A DNA stretch of 9,708 nucleotides from Pseudomonadota bacterium (GTDB taxonomy: Bacteria; Pseudomonadota; Gammaproteobacteria; UBA4575). Positions 1-7,627 of this stretch are shown here, piece after piece. The stretch is from contig VXPJ01000031.1 of assembly GCA_009839635.1 (NCBI GenBank), forward strand, positions 610 to 10,317, in the 5' to 3' direction. The position numbers and the translations under genes are program-made. The notes beneath the pieces were generated by a model. The model was not told where the DNA came from and searched no databases. It saw nothing but the letters and a program-made list of their open reading frames with translations. The first letter of the stretch is position 1. Each line of letters begins with the position of its first letter.

Positions 1-778
1 GCTCCTGGTAGCCGTTGGCAAGCTCCAGCCCGCCTGCATAGAGCTCGAAACGCTCGGCCCTTTGCTGGTCATTGATTCTTGCTAGGCTAGCCTGCGCTGG
101 CGGAAAATCATAGACGAAGATTAGGCAATCCCCGGGCAGGCGGGTGGCGATCACGTGATCCAGCAGCAGTGCCTGATAGGCATCGACCGACCACCGCGCG
201 GGCAGCGAAAGGCCGGCCTGCCGGCAGGCATTCCGATAGTCTTCTCGCCCGGCATACCAGGGATCGAAGCCGCAGTAGCGGCGGAAAACCTCCTGAAAAC
301 CGACAAACCTGGATGCCTTCAGGGAGAAGCTGTCCTCCAGCAGGTGCCTGACCAGGAAATCTACTTCCTTCATCAGGTCCAAGTAGCTCCAGTGCATGCG
401 GTACCACTCCAGCATCGTGAATTCCGCATGGTGGAAGCGCCCGGATTCTCCGTCCCGGAATACCTTGCACAGCTGGTAGATGTCGCACCCCAGACTGGCC
501 AGCAATCCTTTCATCGCGTACTCGGGCGAGGTGTGCAGAAACTGCGGTTGCCCGTTGCAGGTGACCTTGATGCTGTCAATGTGCGGGTCGGTCACGGTGG
601 TGCGATGGATGGCCGGGGTTTCCACTTCCAGCACGTCCCGGTCCTTAAAATATTCACGCACCCGGGCGTACAGGCGCGCACGCGCCTGCTGAATCTGTAC
701 AAATTCGGGTGGGCGGTGCGCCCTGCGGTCAGGCCCCTCGGGAGCCGTATCGGCTGCGATTGCCGTATCCTGAGTCAT
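1..778 (-). CDS. epmA: EF-P--(R)-beta-lysine ligase EpmA (GenX/PoxA/YjeA), 3' end cut off by the window
   Basis: A paralogue of class II lysyl-tRNA synthetase that activates (R)-beta-lysine with ATP and attaches it to a conserved lysine of elongation factor P in the cytoplasm. The visible 259 codons run from the ATG at 778 off the left edge, so about the last quarter, including class II motif 3, is missing. Family landmarks seen: VLEVETP (49-55), TSPEYAMK (83-90), FRDGESGRFHHAEFTMLEWY (class II motif 2, 107-126), FPPAQASLA (225-233) and AERFELYAGGLELANG (241-256), all closely matching E. coli EpmA. There is no tRNA anticodon-binding domain at the N-terminus, as expected for EpmA rather than LysS. 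The start overlaps the efp stop as ATGA. An AAAGGA run directly abuts the ATG, too close for a normal Shine-Dalgarno, so translation is probably coupled to efp (inference). The N-terminus is about 13 residues longer than in E. coli. Identification is firm. Confidence 0.95.
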   Translation of the reverse strand, partial: MTQDTAIAADTAPEGPDRRAHRPPEFVQIQQARARLYARVREYFKDRDVLEVETPAIHRTTVTDPHIDSIKVTCNGQPQFLHTSPEYAMKGLLASLGCDIYQLCKVFRDGESGRFHHAEFTMLEWYRMHWSYLDLMKEVDFLVRHLLEDSFSLKASRFVGFQEVFRRYCGFDPWYAGREDYRNACRQAGLSLPARWSVDAYQALLLDHVIATRLPGDCLIFVYDFPPAQASLARINDQQRAERFELYAGGLELANGYQE

Positions 779-1344
779 TCCTTTACGCGCGAGACGTACT
801 CTGCGGTACGCGTATCAATCCGCAGCACCTCCCCTTCCTCGATGAACAGGGGTACCTTGACCACGGCACCGGTCTCCAGGGTGGCCGGCTTGACCCCACC
901 TGTGGCCGTATCTCCGCGCACGCCGGGGTCGGTCTCCGTGATCTGCAGCTCGACAAAATTGGGCGGTGTCACGGCCAGGGGTTCCCCGTCCAGCAGGGTT
1001 ATACAGCAGATCTCCTGGCCCTTCAGCCAGAGTGCGGCCTCACCCACTACCGCCTGAGGTGCGACATACTGCTCGTAGGAGACGGGGTCCATGAAATGCC
1101 AGTGTCCGCCATCGTTGTACAGGTACTGCATGTCCGTATCCACCACATCGGCACCCTCGACGGACTCGCCGGATTTGAAGGTTCGGTCGATGACCCGCCC
1201 GGTTTTCAGGTTGCGCAATTTGACGCGGTTGAATGCCTGTCCCTTGCCGGGCTTGACGAACTCGTTCTCAACGATGGCATAGGGATCACCGTCGAGGATC
1301 AGCTTCAGGCCGGCACGGAATTCGTTGGTATGATAGGACGCCAT
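775..1344 (-). CDS. efp: Translation elongation factor P
   Basis: EF-P binds ribosomes stalled on polyproline stretches, next to the P-site tRNA, and stimulates peptide bond formation. The 189-residue product matches the usual family length. It begins MASYHTNEFRAGLK, has the modification loop VKPGKGQAF (30-38) with acceptor lysine K34, and ends with the EF-P C-terminal signature (KPATLETGAVVKVPLFI from residue 152 and AEYVSR near 181). The layout fits an N-terminal KOW-like domain followed by two OB folds. Lysine at position 34, with epmA and epmB adjacent, indicates beta-lysylation rather than rhamnosylation, which uses arginine. I chose the ATG at 1344 because homologues begin at MA-Y-TNEFR and GAGAGG lies about 10 bases upstream. 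A TTG nine codons earlier would run across the epmB start and is unlikely. The stop overlaps the epmA start by ATGA, so efp and epmA form one unit. Confidence 0.97.
   Translation of the reverse strand: MASYHTNEFRAGLKLILDGDPYAIVENEFVKPGKGQAFNRVKLRNLKTGRVIDRTFKSGESVEGADVVDTDMQYLYNDGGHWHFMDPVSYEQYVAPQAVVGEAALWLKGQEICCITLLDGEPLAVTPPNFVELQITETDPGVRGDTATGGVKPATLETGAVVKVPLFIEEGEVLRIDTRTAEYVSRVKE
1329..1334 (+). promoter_or_regulatory. Candidate -10 box for epmB, inside efp
   Basis: TATGAT matches the sigma70 -10 consensus at 5 of 6 positions and would start transcription near 1341, about 25 bases before the epmB ATG. The -35 region is weak. It lies just inside the efp coding sequence (codons 4-6), facing the candidate efp promoter. 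Assigned by eye only. Confidence 0.3.
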
Positions 1345-1365
1345 AGGTTCATCGCCTCTCAGATC

Positions 1366-2391
1366 ATGCAATCAAAGCGCCCAAGTCTAGCACGTGTCCA
1401 TCCCGCTTCAGAAACCACCTGGCAGCAGCAGTACAGGGACTCCATCACGAGGATCGATACACTTTGCAACGCCCTGGAACTGCATGCCAATGAGCTTTCG
1501 ATCAGCCAAACGGCCGAGCGGCAGTTTCCGCTGCGGGTCCCCTGGAGCTATGTCGGGCGCATGCAGAAATCGAACCCGCACGACCCGCTGCTACTACAGG
1601 TCCTGCCGCACGCCCTCGAGGAACAGGAGGCCGCCGGTTACGGCCCCGACCCGGTCGGCGACCTGGCCAGCGTCAAAAGTCCGGGCCTGCTGAAAAAATA
1701 CCATGGACGTGCACTTTTGCTGGCAACCAGCCGTTGCGCGGTCCACTGCCGTTTCTGTTTTCGCCGCCACTTCCCCTATGCCCTGCAAAACCCCAGGGGA
1801 GATGCCTGGCGTTCGGCCCTCGACGAGATTACAGCCGACTCAAGCATCGAGGAGATCATCCTCAGTGGTGGAGACCCGCTGGTCCTCGCCGATCACGAAC
1901 TCGCACAGCTGGTCCGGCACCTGCAGGCCATACCGCACCTCAGGCGATTGCGTGTGCACACGCGCTTGCCCGTGGTGATCCCTGCCCGCATCAACGGTGA
2001 ACTGCTGGACTGGATCAACGCAAGCGAGCTGGGCATCGTGGTCGTGCTGCACGTCAACCATCCCCGCGAACTCGATCACGAACTCCAGGAGAGACTTCGA
2101 ACATTGTCTGCTGCACGGTGTCGCGTACTGAACCAGAGCGTGCTGCTGCAAAACGTCAACGACGACCCGGACACCCTGGTTGCCCTCTCCGAGCGCCTGT
2201 TCGATTCGGGCGTGCTGCCCTACTACCTGCACCTGCTGGACAAGGTGCAGGGTGCCATGCACTTCGATGTAGATGAGCCCACTGCCTGCGCGATCATGAA
2301 AGAGGTAGCCGCCCGGCTGCCGGGCTACCTGGTCCCGCGGCTGGTCAGGGAGCAGGCCGGCGAACCCGGGAAAACGCCGGTGCAGTTCTAA
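1366..2391 (+). CDS. epmB: EF-P--(R)-beta-lysine-forming lysine 2,3-aminomutase EpmB (YjeK)
   Basis: A radical SAM, PLP-dependent enzyme that converts L-alpha-lysine to (R)-beta-lysine, the substrate EpmA places on EF-P. The 341-residue product matches the length of E. coli EpmB (342). The [4Fe-4S] motif CAVHCRFC gives C124, C128 and C131, followed by FRRHFPYA. SGGDPL (167-172) is the SAM-binding GGD region. RVHTRLPVVIPARI (196-209), LNQSVLL (255-261) and YYLHLLDKVQGAMHF (286-300) are family blocks. GEPGKTP near the C-terminus carries K336, which aligns with the PLP lysine of clostridial lysine aminomutase. The enzyme lacks the extra C-terminal region of catabolic aminomutases, typical of EpmB. 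The ATG at 1366 gives the right length. Its upstream context has no clear Shine-Dalgarno. A second in-frame ATG at 1330 would overlap the efp start and is less likely. The gene diverges from efp and converges on htpX. Confidence 0.96.
   Translation: MQSKRPSLARVHPASETTWQQQYRDSITRIDTLCNALELHANELSISQTAERQFPLRVPWSYVGRMQKSNPHDPLLLQVLPHALEEQEAAGYGPDPVGDLASVKSPGLLKKYHGRALLLATSRCAVHCRFCFRRHFPYALQNPRGDAWRSALDEITADSSIEEIILSGGDPLVLADHELAQLVRHLQAIPHLRRLRVHTRLPVVIPARINGELLDWINASELGIVVVLHVNHPRELDHELQERLRTLSAARCRVLNQSVLLQNVNDDPDTLVALSERLFDSGVLPYYLHLLDKVQGAMHFDVDEPTACAIMKEVAARLPGYLVPRLVREQAGEPGKTPVQF
1384..1392 (-). promoter_or_regulatory. Candidate extended -10 promoter for efp, inside epmB
   Basis: On the minus strand the sequence reads TG-C-TAGACT, an extended -10 pattern with TAGACT matching the sigma70 hexamer at 4 of 6 positions. 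No good -35 is seen at 16-18 bases. The predicted transcript start is near 1377, leaving a leader of about 33 bases with the GAGAGG ribosome binding site. It lies within the first codons of epmB. Assigned by eye only. Confidence 0.3.
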
Positions 2392-2393
2392 AC

Positions 2394-2428
2394 CGGGTAG
2401 TAGTCTTACCCGCCCTGGTGCAGGGCGG
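2394..2428. terminator. Overlapping hairpins between convergent epmB and htpX, possible bidirectional terminator
   Basis: Two perfect inverted repeats lie here. CGGGTA (2394-2399) pairs with TACCCG (2407-2412) over a 7-base loop. CCGCCCT (2410-2416) pairs with AGGGCGG (2422-2428) over a 5-base loop. They share 2410-2412, so only one can form at a time. The htpX TAA (2408-2406) sits in the right arm and loop edge of the first hairpin, and the second is within the last htpX codons. Neither strand has a T run after the stem, so intrinsic termination is uncertain. Confidence 0.4.
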
Positions 2429-3293
2429 CGATCCGCTCGGTGAGTGGCGGATGGGACATGAGCAGCTTTTGCAGGCCGCTCTTGACACCGCCCGAGATGC
2501 CGAAGGCGGCCAGTTGACCCGGCAGGTCCTCGGGTTCGTACTGTGCCTGCAGGCGCTGCAAGGCCGCGATCATCTTTTCCCGGCCGGCCAGGTGGGCACC
2601 GCCTGCATCGGCACGAAATTCCCGGCGCCTCGAAAACCAGCTTGCGATAATCGCCGCCAGTATCCCGAGGATGATCTCGGCGATGATGCTTGCGATGAAA
2701 TAGCCCGGACCGATGCCGCGCTGTACCTTGAACACGGCCTTGTCAACGATCAGGCCGACGATGCGCGATATGAAGATCACAAAGGTATTCAGCACTCCCT
2801 GCAACAGCCCCATGGTGATCATGTCCCCGTTGGCCACGTGGCTGACCTCGTGAGCGAGCACGGCCTCGACCTCATCGCGGCTCATGGCCCCCAGCAACCC
2901 CGTGCTCACGGCGACCAGCGCATCGTTGCGCTTCATGCCGGTCGCGAAGGCATTCAACTGGGGTGAGTCGAAAATCCCGACCTCGGGCATGCTGATCCCG
3001 GCCTGTTCGGACTGACTGCGGACCGTCTCAAGCAGCCACTTCTCCGTGGCATTGCCTGGCGCCTCGATGACCCGCACCCCCATGCTGCGCTTGGCCATCC
3101 ACTTGGAAATGGCCAGGGAAATGAAGGCGCCGCCAAAGCCGAAAGCCAGCGACATCAGCAGCAGGCCATTCAGTTGTCCGGCCATGCCCTGCGCTGCAAG
3201 CCAGTGATCGAGCCCGAGTACCCGGGCACTGATACTCAGGACAAGAACCACCGAGAAGTTGGTGAGCAAAAACAGTAAAAGGCGCATGCCCAT
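2406..3293 (-). CDS. htpX: Membrane-bound zinc metalloprotease HtpX
   Basis: HtpX is an M48-family protease of the inner membrane that degrades damaged or misfolded membrane proteins alongside FtsH. The 295-residue product matches E. coli HtpX (293). The zinc motif HEVSH places H148, E149 and H152, and EFRADA supplies the probable third ligand E225. Other family blocks are NAFATG (114-119), VAVSTGLL (127-134) and MSHPPLTERIAAL (279-291). Hydrophobic segments lie at about 4-24, 42-62, 160-182 and 197-219, giving the usual four-segment topology with the active site on the cytoplasmic side. Two starts are possible: ATG at 3293 or, two codons later, ATG at 3287, where E. coli HtpX begins. A GAGG lies about 11 bases before the first. 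The gene begins 21 bases after parC and has no visible separate promoter in that gap, so it is probably co-transcribed with parE-parC. Confidence 0.96.
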   Translation of the reverse strand: MGMRLLLFLLTNFSVVLVLSISARVLGLDHWLAAQGMAGQLNGLLLMSLAFGFGGAFISLAISKWMAKRSMGVRVIEAPGNATEKWLLETVRSQSEQAGISMPEVGIFDSPQLNAFATGMKRNDALVAVSTGLLGAMSRDEVEAVLAHEVSHVANGDMITMGLLQGVLNTFVIFISRIVGLIVDKAVFKVQRGIGPGYFIASIIAEIILGILAAIIASWFSRRREFRADAGGAHLAGREKMIAALQRLQAQYEPEDLPGQLAAFGISGGVKSGLQKLLMSHPPLTERIAALHQGG

Positions 3294-3314
3294 CTTCAGA
3301 ATGTCCTCACGATT

Positions 3315-5573
3315 TCAGTCTTTGAAATGTACCTCAATTGCATCGATGCTGCGATAGCCCCGGGAGAGCAGCGTGCCGCGCTTGGCACGCGCACCAGCAT
3401 ACTCGGCAAGCTCGCGTGCGTTCATTTTCTTGATGCGCTGCCCCGAGTGCAGCGTGATGGACTCGTCCTCGCGAACGATGGCCACGGCACACATCGATTC
3501 CCCATCCTCGCCACCGCTACCGTGGCGCACGTGGATGATCCGGTTGCCCTTGCCCTTGGTCAGCATTGGCATCTCCGCCACTGGAATGACCAGCATGCGT
3601 CCCTGGGAGCTGACTGCGACCACCTGGTCCTGCTCCACATCACGTACTCTCACGGGAGGCAGGGCCATGGCCCCTTTCGGCACCGACAGTACCGCCTTGC
3701 CCGAGCGGCTGCGGGTGGTCATGTCGGCGAATTTGCAGACAAAACCGTACCCGGCACTGCTCGCAACCAGGAAGCGGTCCTCGTCCTCACCCATCATCAG
3801 GCCAGCGAACTGGGCACCGTCCGAGGTCTTGAAATGCCCGCTCAGTGGCTCACCCTGGCTGCGTGCGGACGGCAGGCCGTGGGCCTGCAGGGCATAGCAA
3901 CGCCCCTCTGCATCCAGAAACAGTACCAGCTGGTTGGACTTGCCCGTGACATGTGCCTGGTAGGCATCGCCGGTGCGGTAGCTCAGCGCATGCACGTCGA
4001 CGTCCACTCCTTTGGCCGCCCGCGTCCAGCCCTTCTCGGACAGCACGACCATCACTCGCTCGGCAGGCACCAGCTCCGATTCGTCCAGTGCACTGGAGAC
4101 CTCGCGCTCAACCAGACGGCTGCGCCGGGCATCCCCGAATTCTGCGGCATCCTCGCGCAACTCCTTCTTGACCAGCGTCTTCAGGCGCCGGGTGGATTTC
4201 AGCGTGGAGCGAAGTTCCCCGCGTTCGTCCTCAAGCGCCTGCTGCTCGGTCTTGATCTTTGCCTCTTCAAGCTTCGCGAGGTGGCGCAAACGCACATTCA
4301 GGATGGCCTCCACCTGCTCCTCGCTGAGACGGAACTTCTTGATCAGCCGGGACTTGGGGTCCTCCTCCTCACGTATGATCCGGATCACCTCGTCCAGGTC
4401 CAGGTACACGATCAGCAGCCCGGCCAGGATGTGCAGGCGGCGCTCGACCTTGTCGAGGCGCCACTGCAGGCGGCGCTTTACGGTCTGCACCCGAAATGCG
4501 AGCCACTCTTTCAGCAGCTCGCGCAGGTTCTTGACCTTCGGGCGGCCGTCGCTGCCGATCACGTTCAGATTGACCCGGTAATTTCGCTCCAGGTCCGTGG
4601 TCGCAAACAGGTGCGACATGAGCGCTTCGGTATCCGTACGGTTGCTGCGAGGTGTGATCACGATTCTCACGGGATTTTCGTAATCGGACTCATCACGCAA
4701 ATTCTGCACCAGGGGCAGCTTCTTGGCCTGGATCTGTTGGGCGATCTGCTCCAGCACCTTGGCTCCCGAAACCTGGTAGGGCAATGCGGTGACCACCAGG
4801 TTGCGGTCCTCGGCCTCGTAGCAGGCGCGCATGCGGATCGAGCCCGTGCCGGTCTCGTAGAGGTTGCGAATCTCCTCTTGCGCAGAAGTGATTTCTGCAG
4901 CGGTCGGGTAGTCCGGGGCAAGGATGTGTTTGCACAGGTCAGCTACCGTTGCCTTGGGATGTTCGAGCAGGTACACGCAGGCATCCACCACCTCGTTGAG
5001 ATTGTGGGGAGGGATGTCGGTCGACATGCCCACGGCAATCCCGGCACCGCCGTTGAGCAGTACGTTGGGCAAGCGTGCCGGCAACACGGCGGGCTCGGAC
5101 AGCGTGGCATCAAAATTGGCCTGCCACTGCGCGGTGCCCTGCTCCAGTTCTGCCAGCAAGGCCTTTGCATAGCGAGTCAGGCGGGACTCCGTGTAGCGCA
5201 TGGCGGCAAAAGATTTCGGGTCATCGGTGGAGCCCCAGTTGCCCTGCCCGTCGATGAGGGGATAGCGGTACGAGAATTCCTGGGCCATCAGCACCATCGC
5301 TTCGTAACATGCGCTGTCCCCGTGCGGGTGGTATTTGCCGATGACATCGCCGACCGTGCGCGCGGACTTCTTGGGCTTGGAGCCCGAAGACAGGCCGAGC
5401 TCGGACATGGCGTACACGATACGACGCTGCACCGGTTTGAGGCCGTCGCCGATATGCGGCAAGGCCCGGTCGAGGATGGCGTACATCGAGTACTCCAGGT
5501 AGGCCTGCTCGGCAAACTCCTGGATGGGCAACTTCGAGTTGCCGCCAAAATCCATTTCCAGATTCGTGCTCAT
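3315..5573 (-). CDS. parC: DNA topoisomerase IV subunit A
   Basis: ParC is the DNA cleavage and rejoining subunit of topoisomerase IV (ParC2ParE2), which decatenates daughter chromosomes. From the ATG at 5573 the product has 752 residues, the same length as E. coli ParC and much shorter than GyrA. The winged-helix region carries GKYHPHGDSACYEAMV (79-94), and the catalytic tyrosine is Y127 in AAMRYTESRL. S87 and E91 correspond to E. coli S80 and E84, the main quinolone-resistance sites, and are the susceptible-type residues. A coiled-coil and tower region fills about 340-480, and a beta-pinwheel C-terminal domain follows from about 490. I see no clear GyrA box, as expected for ParC. A TTG immediately after the parE stop (5579) is in frame two codons earlier, but the ATG fits homologues better. 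Only 6 bases separate it from parE, so the subunits are probably translated from one mRNA. Confidence 0.97.
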   Translation of the reverse strand: MSTNLEMDFGGNSKLPIQEFAEQAYLEYSMYAILDRALPHIGDGLKPVQRRIVYAMSELGLSSGSKPKKSARTVGDVIGKYHPHGDSACYEAMVLMAQEFSYRYPLIDGQGNWGSTDDPKSFAAMRYTESRLTRYAKALLAELEQGTAQWQANFDATLSEPAVLPARLPNVLLNGGAGIAVGMSTDIPPHNLNEVVDACVYLLEHPKATVADLCKHILAPDYPTAAEITSAQEEIRNLYETGTGSIRMRACYEAEDRNLVVTALPYQVSGAKVLEQIAQQIQAKKLPLVQNLRDESDYENPVRIVITPRSNRTDTEALMSHLFATTDLERNYRVNLNVIGSDGRPKVKNLRELLKEWLAFRVQTVKRRLQWRLDKVERRLHILAGLLIVYLDLDEVIRIIREEEDPKSRLIKKFRLSEEQVEAILNVRLRHLAKLEEAKIKTEQQALEDERGELRSTLKSTRRLKTLVKKELREDAAEFGDARRSRLVEREVSSALDESELVPAERVMVVLSEKGWTRAAKGVDVDVHALSYRTGDAYQAHVTGKSNQLVLFLDAEGRCYALQAHGLPSARSQGEPLSGHFKTSDGAQFAGLMMGEDEDRFLVASSAGYGFVCKFADMTTRSRSGKAVLSVPKGAMALPPVRVRDVEQDQVVAVSSQGRMLVIPVAEMPMLTKGKGNRIIHVRHGSGGEDGESMCAVAIVREDESITLHSGQRIKKMNARELAEYAGARAKRGTLLSRGYRSIDAIEVHFKD

Positions 5574-5579
5574 GGGCAA

Positions 5580-7508
5580 TCAGGCCTTGTCGAGGAACTG
5601 TTCGGGGCTTTCGCGAAGACTCTGATCCTTGACGAGGTTGCCTTTTTGCTCCAGCCAGCGACGCCGGTCCGCAGCCCGTTTCTTGGCCAGCAGCCGGTCC
5701 ATGGACTGAAAGGTCTTGCCCGGGTCGACCAGCGACAACTGCACGAGGCGGCGGCTGTCCACGGCCATGGTGGACTCGCGAAGCTGCATCGGGTTCATCT
5801 CCCCCAGGCCCTTGAAACGCGTAATCGTGACGTTGCCCGCCTTCTTCTCCGCCTTGAGCTGGTCCAGCACACCCTGACACTCCTCCTGGTCCAGCACGTA
5901 GAACACCTCCTTGCCCGCATCGATGCGGTACAGGGGCGGCATGGCGATATGGACATGGCCTTGTTCCACGAGCTTTTGAAAATGTTGCAGGAACAGGGCG
6001 CTCAGCAAGGTGGCGATATGCAACCCGTCCGGGTCGGCATCGGCGAGCACACAGATCTTTCCGTAGCGCAGCCGGCTCAGATCCTCGCTGCCGGGCTCCA
6101 CGCCGATCGCCACCGAGATGTCGTGGATCTCCTGCGAGGCCAGCACCTGCTCAGATGCAACCTCCCAGGCGTTCAGGATCTTGCCGCGCAAGGGCATCAC
6201 GGCCTGAAAGTCCCGGTCCCTCGCCTGCTTGGCCGAGCCTCCCGCGGAATCGCCCTCCACCAGGAACAGCTCTGTCTGCGCCAGGTCCTCGGAACTGCAA
6301 TCGATCAGCTTTCCAGGCAAGGTCGGACCCGTCAGTGCCTTCTTGCGCACGATCTTCTTGCCACGCTTGATGCGTGCCTCAGCATGGCGGATGGCCAGCT
6401 GGGCAATCTGTTCGCCCGCCGTGGCATTCTGGCTCAGCCAGTGGCTGAATGAGTCCTTGGACACCCCGGAGACGAATACGGAAGTCTCTCGCGAACCCAG
6501 CCGCTCCTTGGTCTGGCCGGCAAACTGGGGATCGCGGATGCGCACCGAAAGGACATAGCAGAGTTTTTCCCAGACATCGTCCGGGGCCAGGCGGATGCCG
6601 CGCGGCAGCAATTTCCGGAACTCGCAAAATTCACGCAGCGCCTCGGTCAGACCGGAGCGCAGCCCCGACACATGTGTGCCGCCCTGCGGGGTCGGCACCA
6701 AGTTGGCATAGCTTTCCTGCAGACCCTCGCTCGCCTCCTCCGTCCAGGCGAGCGCCCACTCCACCGCCTGCTGCCCGCCCTCGAAGTCCCCGCAAAATGC
6801 ATCACCGGGAATGCAGTCGAGTCCCTGCATGGAATCGAGCAGGTAGTCGCGGATACCGCCCTGGTAGCACCACTCGTGCTGGTCGCCGTTGAGCTGGTCA
6901 TCGAAACGCACCGTGAGACCGGAAAACAGCACGGCCTTGGCGCGCATGACGTGCAGCAGCTTGGGAATGGAAAACTTGCAGGTCTCGAAATACCTTGCAT
7001 CCGGCCAGAAGCGGATGGTGGTGCCGGTGTTCTTCTTGCCCACCGAGCCGGTGACCTCGAGGTCCGACACCTTTTTGCCGCCCTTGAACGCCATGTTGTA
7101 TTCCTTGCCGTCCCGTCGCACCCAGACTTCCATGTGCTTGGACAGGGCATTGACCACGGACACGCCGACCCCGTGCAGGCCGCCTGAAAAGGTGTAGTTC
7201 TTGTCGGAGAACTTGCCGCCGGCATGCAGGGTCGACAACACCACTTCAACCCCGGGCAACTTGAGCTTCGGGTGCATGTCCACCGGCATTCCGCGCCCGT
7301 CATCGGCGACTTCCAGTGAGCCGTCTTCGTACAGAATGATGTTGACGTTCTTGGCGTGGCCCGAGATCGCCTCATCGACGCTGTTGTCGATCAGTTCATG
7401 GGCCAAGTGGTTGGGCCGGGTGATGTCCGTGTACATGCCGGGGTGCTTTCGCACCGGATCTAGGCCGCTCAGCACCTCGATGCCCGAGGCATCGTATCTC
7501 GCACTCAT
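5580..7508 (-). CDS. parE: DNA topoisomerase IV subunit B
   Basis: ParE is the ATPase subunit of topoisomerase IV. The 642-residue product is close to E. coli ParE (630) and lacks the roughly 170-residue insertion found in E. coli GyrB, so ParE is preferred over GyrB. The GHKL ATPase domain has HELIDNSVDEA (37-47, catalytic E38 and Mg-binding N42), DDGRGMPVD (69-77) and GGLHGVGVSVVNALS (109-123). The transducer domain has the QTK loop FAGQTKERL (329-337). The TOPRIM domain has EGDSAGG (E418) and DADPDG (D490, D492), the metal ligands, plus PLRGKILN (439-446). RFKGLGEMNPMQLRES (564-579) closes the core. The C-terminal tail is about a dozen residues longer than in E. coli. The ATG at 7508 fits homologues, with only a weak upstream Shine-Dalgarno. 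The 119-base gap to dsbC contains no promoter or terminator I would assert, though a TTGACA without a matching -10 is present. Confidence 0.97.
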   Translation of the reverse strand: MSARYDASGIEVLSGLDPVRKHPGMYTDITRPNHLAHELIDNSVDEAISGHAKNVNIILYEDGSLEVADDGRGMPVDMHPKLKLPGVEVVLSTLHAGGKFSDKNYTFSGGLHGVGVSVVNALSKHMEVWVRRDGKEYNMAFKGGKKVSDLEVTGSVGKKNTGTTIRFWPDARYFETCKFSIPKLLHVMRAKAVLFSGLTVRFDDQLNGDQHEWCYQGGIRDYLLDSMQGLDCIPGDAFCGDFEGGQQAVEWALAWTEEASEGLQESYANLVPTPQGGTHVSGLRSGLTEALREFCEFRKLLPRGIRLAPDDVWEKLCYVLSVRIRDPQFAGQTKERLGSRETSVFVSGVSKDSFSHWLSQNATAGEQIAQLAIRHAEARIKRGKKIVRKKALTGPTLPGKLIDCSSEDLAQTELFLVEGDSAGGSAKQARDRDFQAVMPLRGKILNAWEVASEQVLASQEIHDISVAIGVEPGSEDLSRLRYGKICVLADADPDGLHIATLLSALFLQHFQKLVEQGHVHIAMPPLYRIDAGKEVFYVLDQEECQGVLDQLKAEKKAGNVTITRFKGLGEMNPMQLRESTMAVDSRRLVQLSLVDPGKTFQSMDRLLAKKRAADRRRWLEQKGNLVKDQSLRESPEQFLDKA

Positions 7509-7627
7509 GAATTGGCCCCGCGCACTGGGCTGGATGTCAAACTGGCCTCCCGGTCATCGCCGCAGGCGGGCACGGGGTTGCACATCAACGGGGGCTCGAC
7601 CTGGATGGCGTCTCACCTGGGGTAGGC

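Noticed and set aside
155..1057. A 300-codon plus-strand open frame opposite epmA and efp
   Set aside because: It lies antisense to two well-identified genes and has no recognisable domain.
709..1365. Upstream extension of the epmB reading frame by 219 codons
   Set aside because: It runs antisense through efp and lacks similarity to EpmB. The ATG at 1366 gives the normal family length.
1345..1371. Nine-codon upstream extension of efp from a TTG
   Set aside because: EF-P proteins begin at the MASYHTNEFR start, and the TTG would overlap the epmB start codon.
3327..6452. A 1041-codon open frame on the plus strand, opposite parC and much of parE
   Set aside because: Its codons are exact reverse complements of the parC/parE codons. 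It stays open because the sense genes use no TCA, TTA or CTA codons over this stretch, a codon-bias effect in GC-rich DNA. The product resembles no known family and the opposite strand is firmly coding.
7518..7560. TTGACA on the minus strand in the dsbC-parE gap as a parE promoter
   Set aside because: The hexamer matches the -35 consensus, but the sequence 16-18 bases downstream is GC-rich and has nothing like a -10 box.
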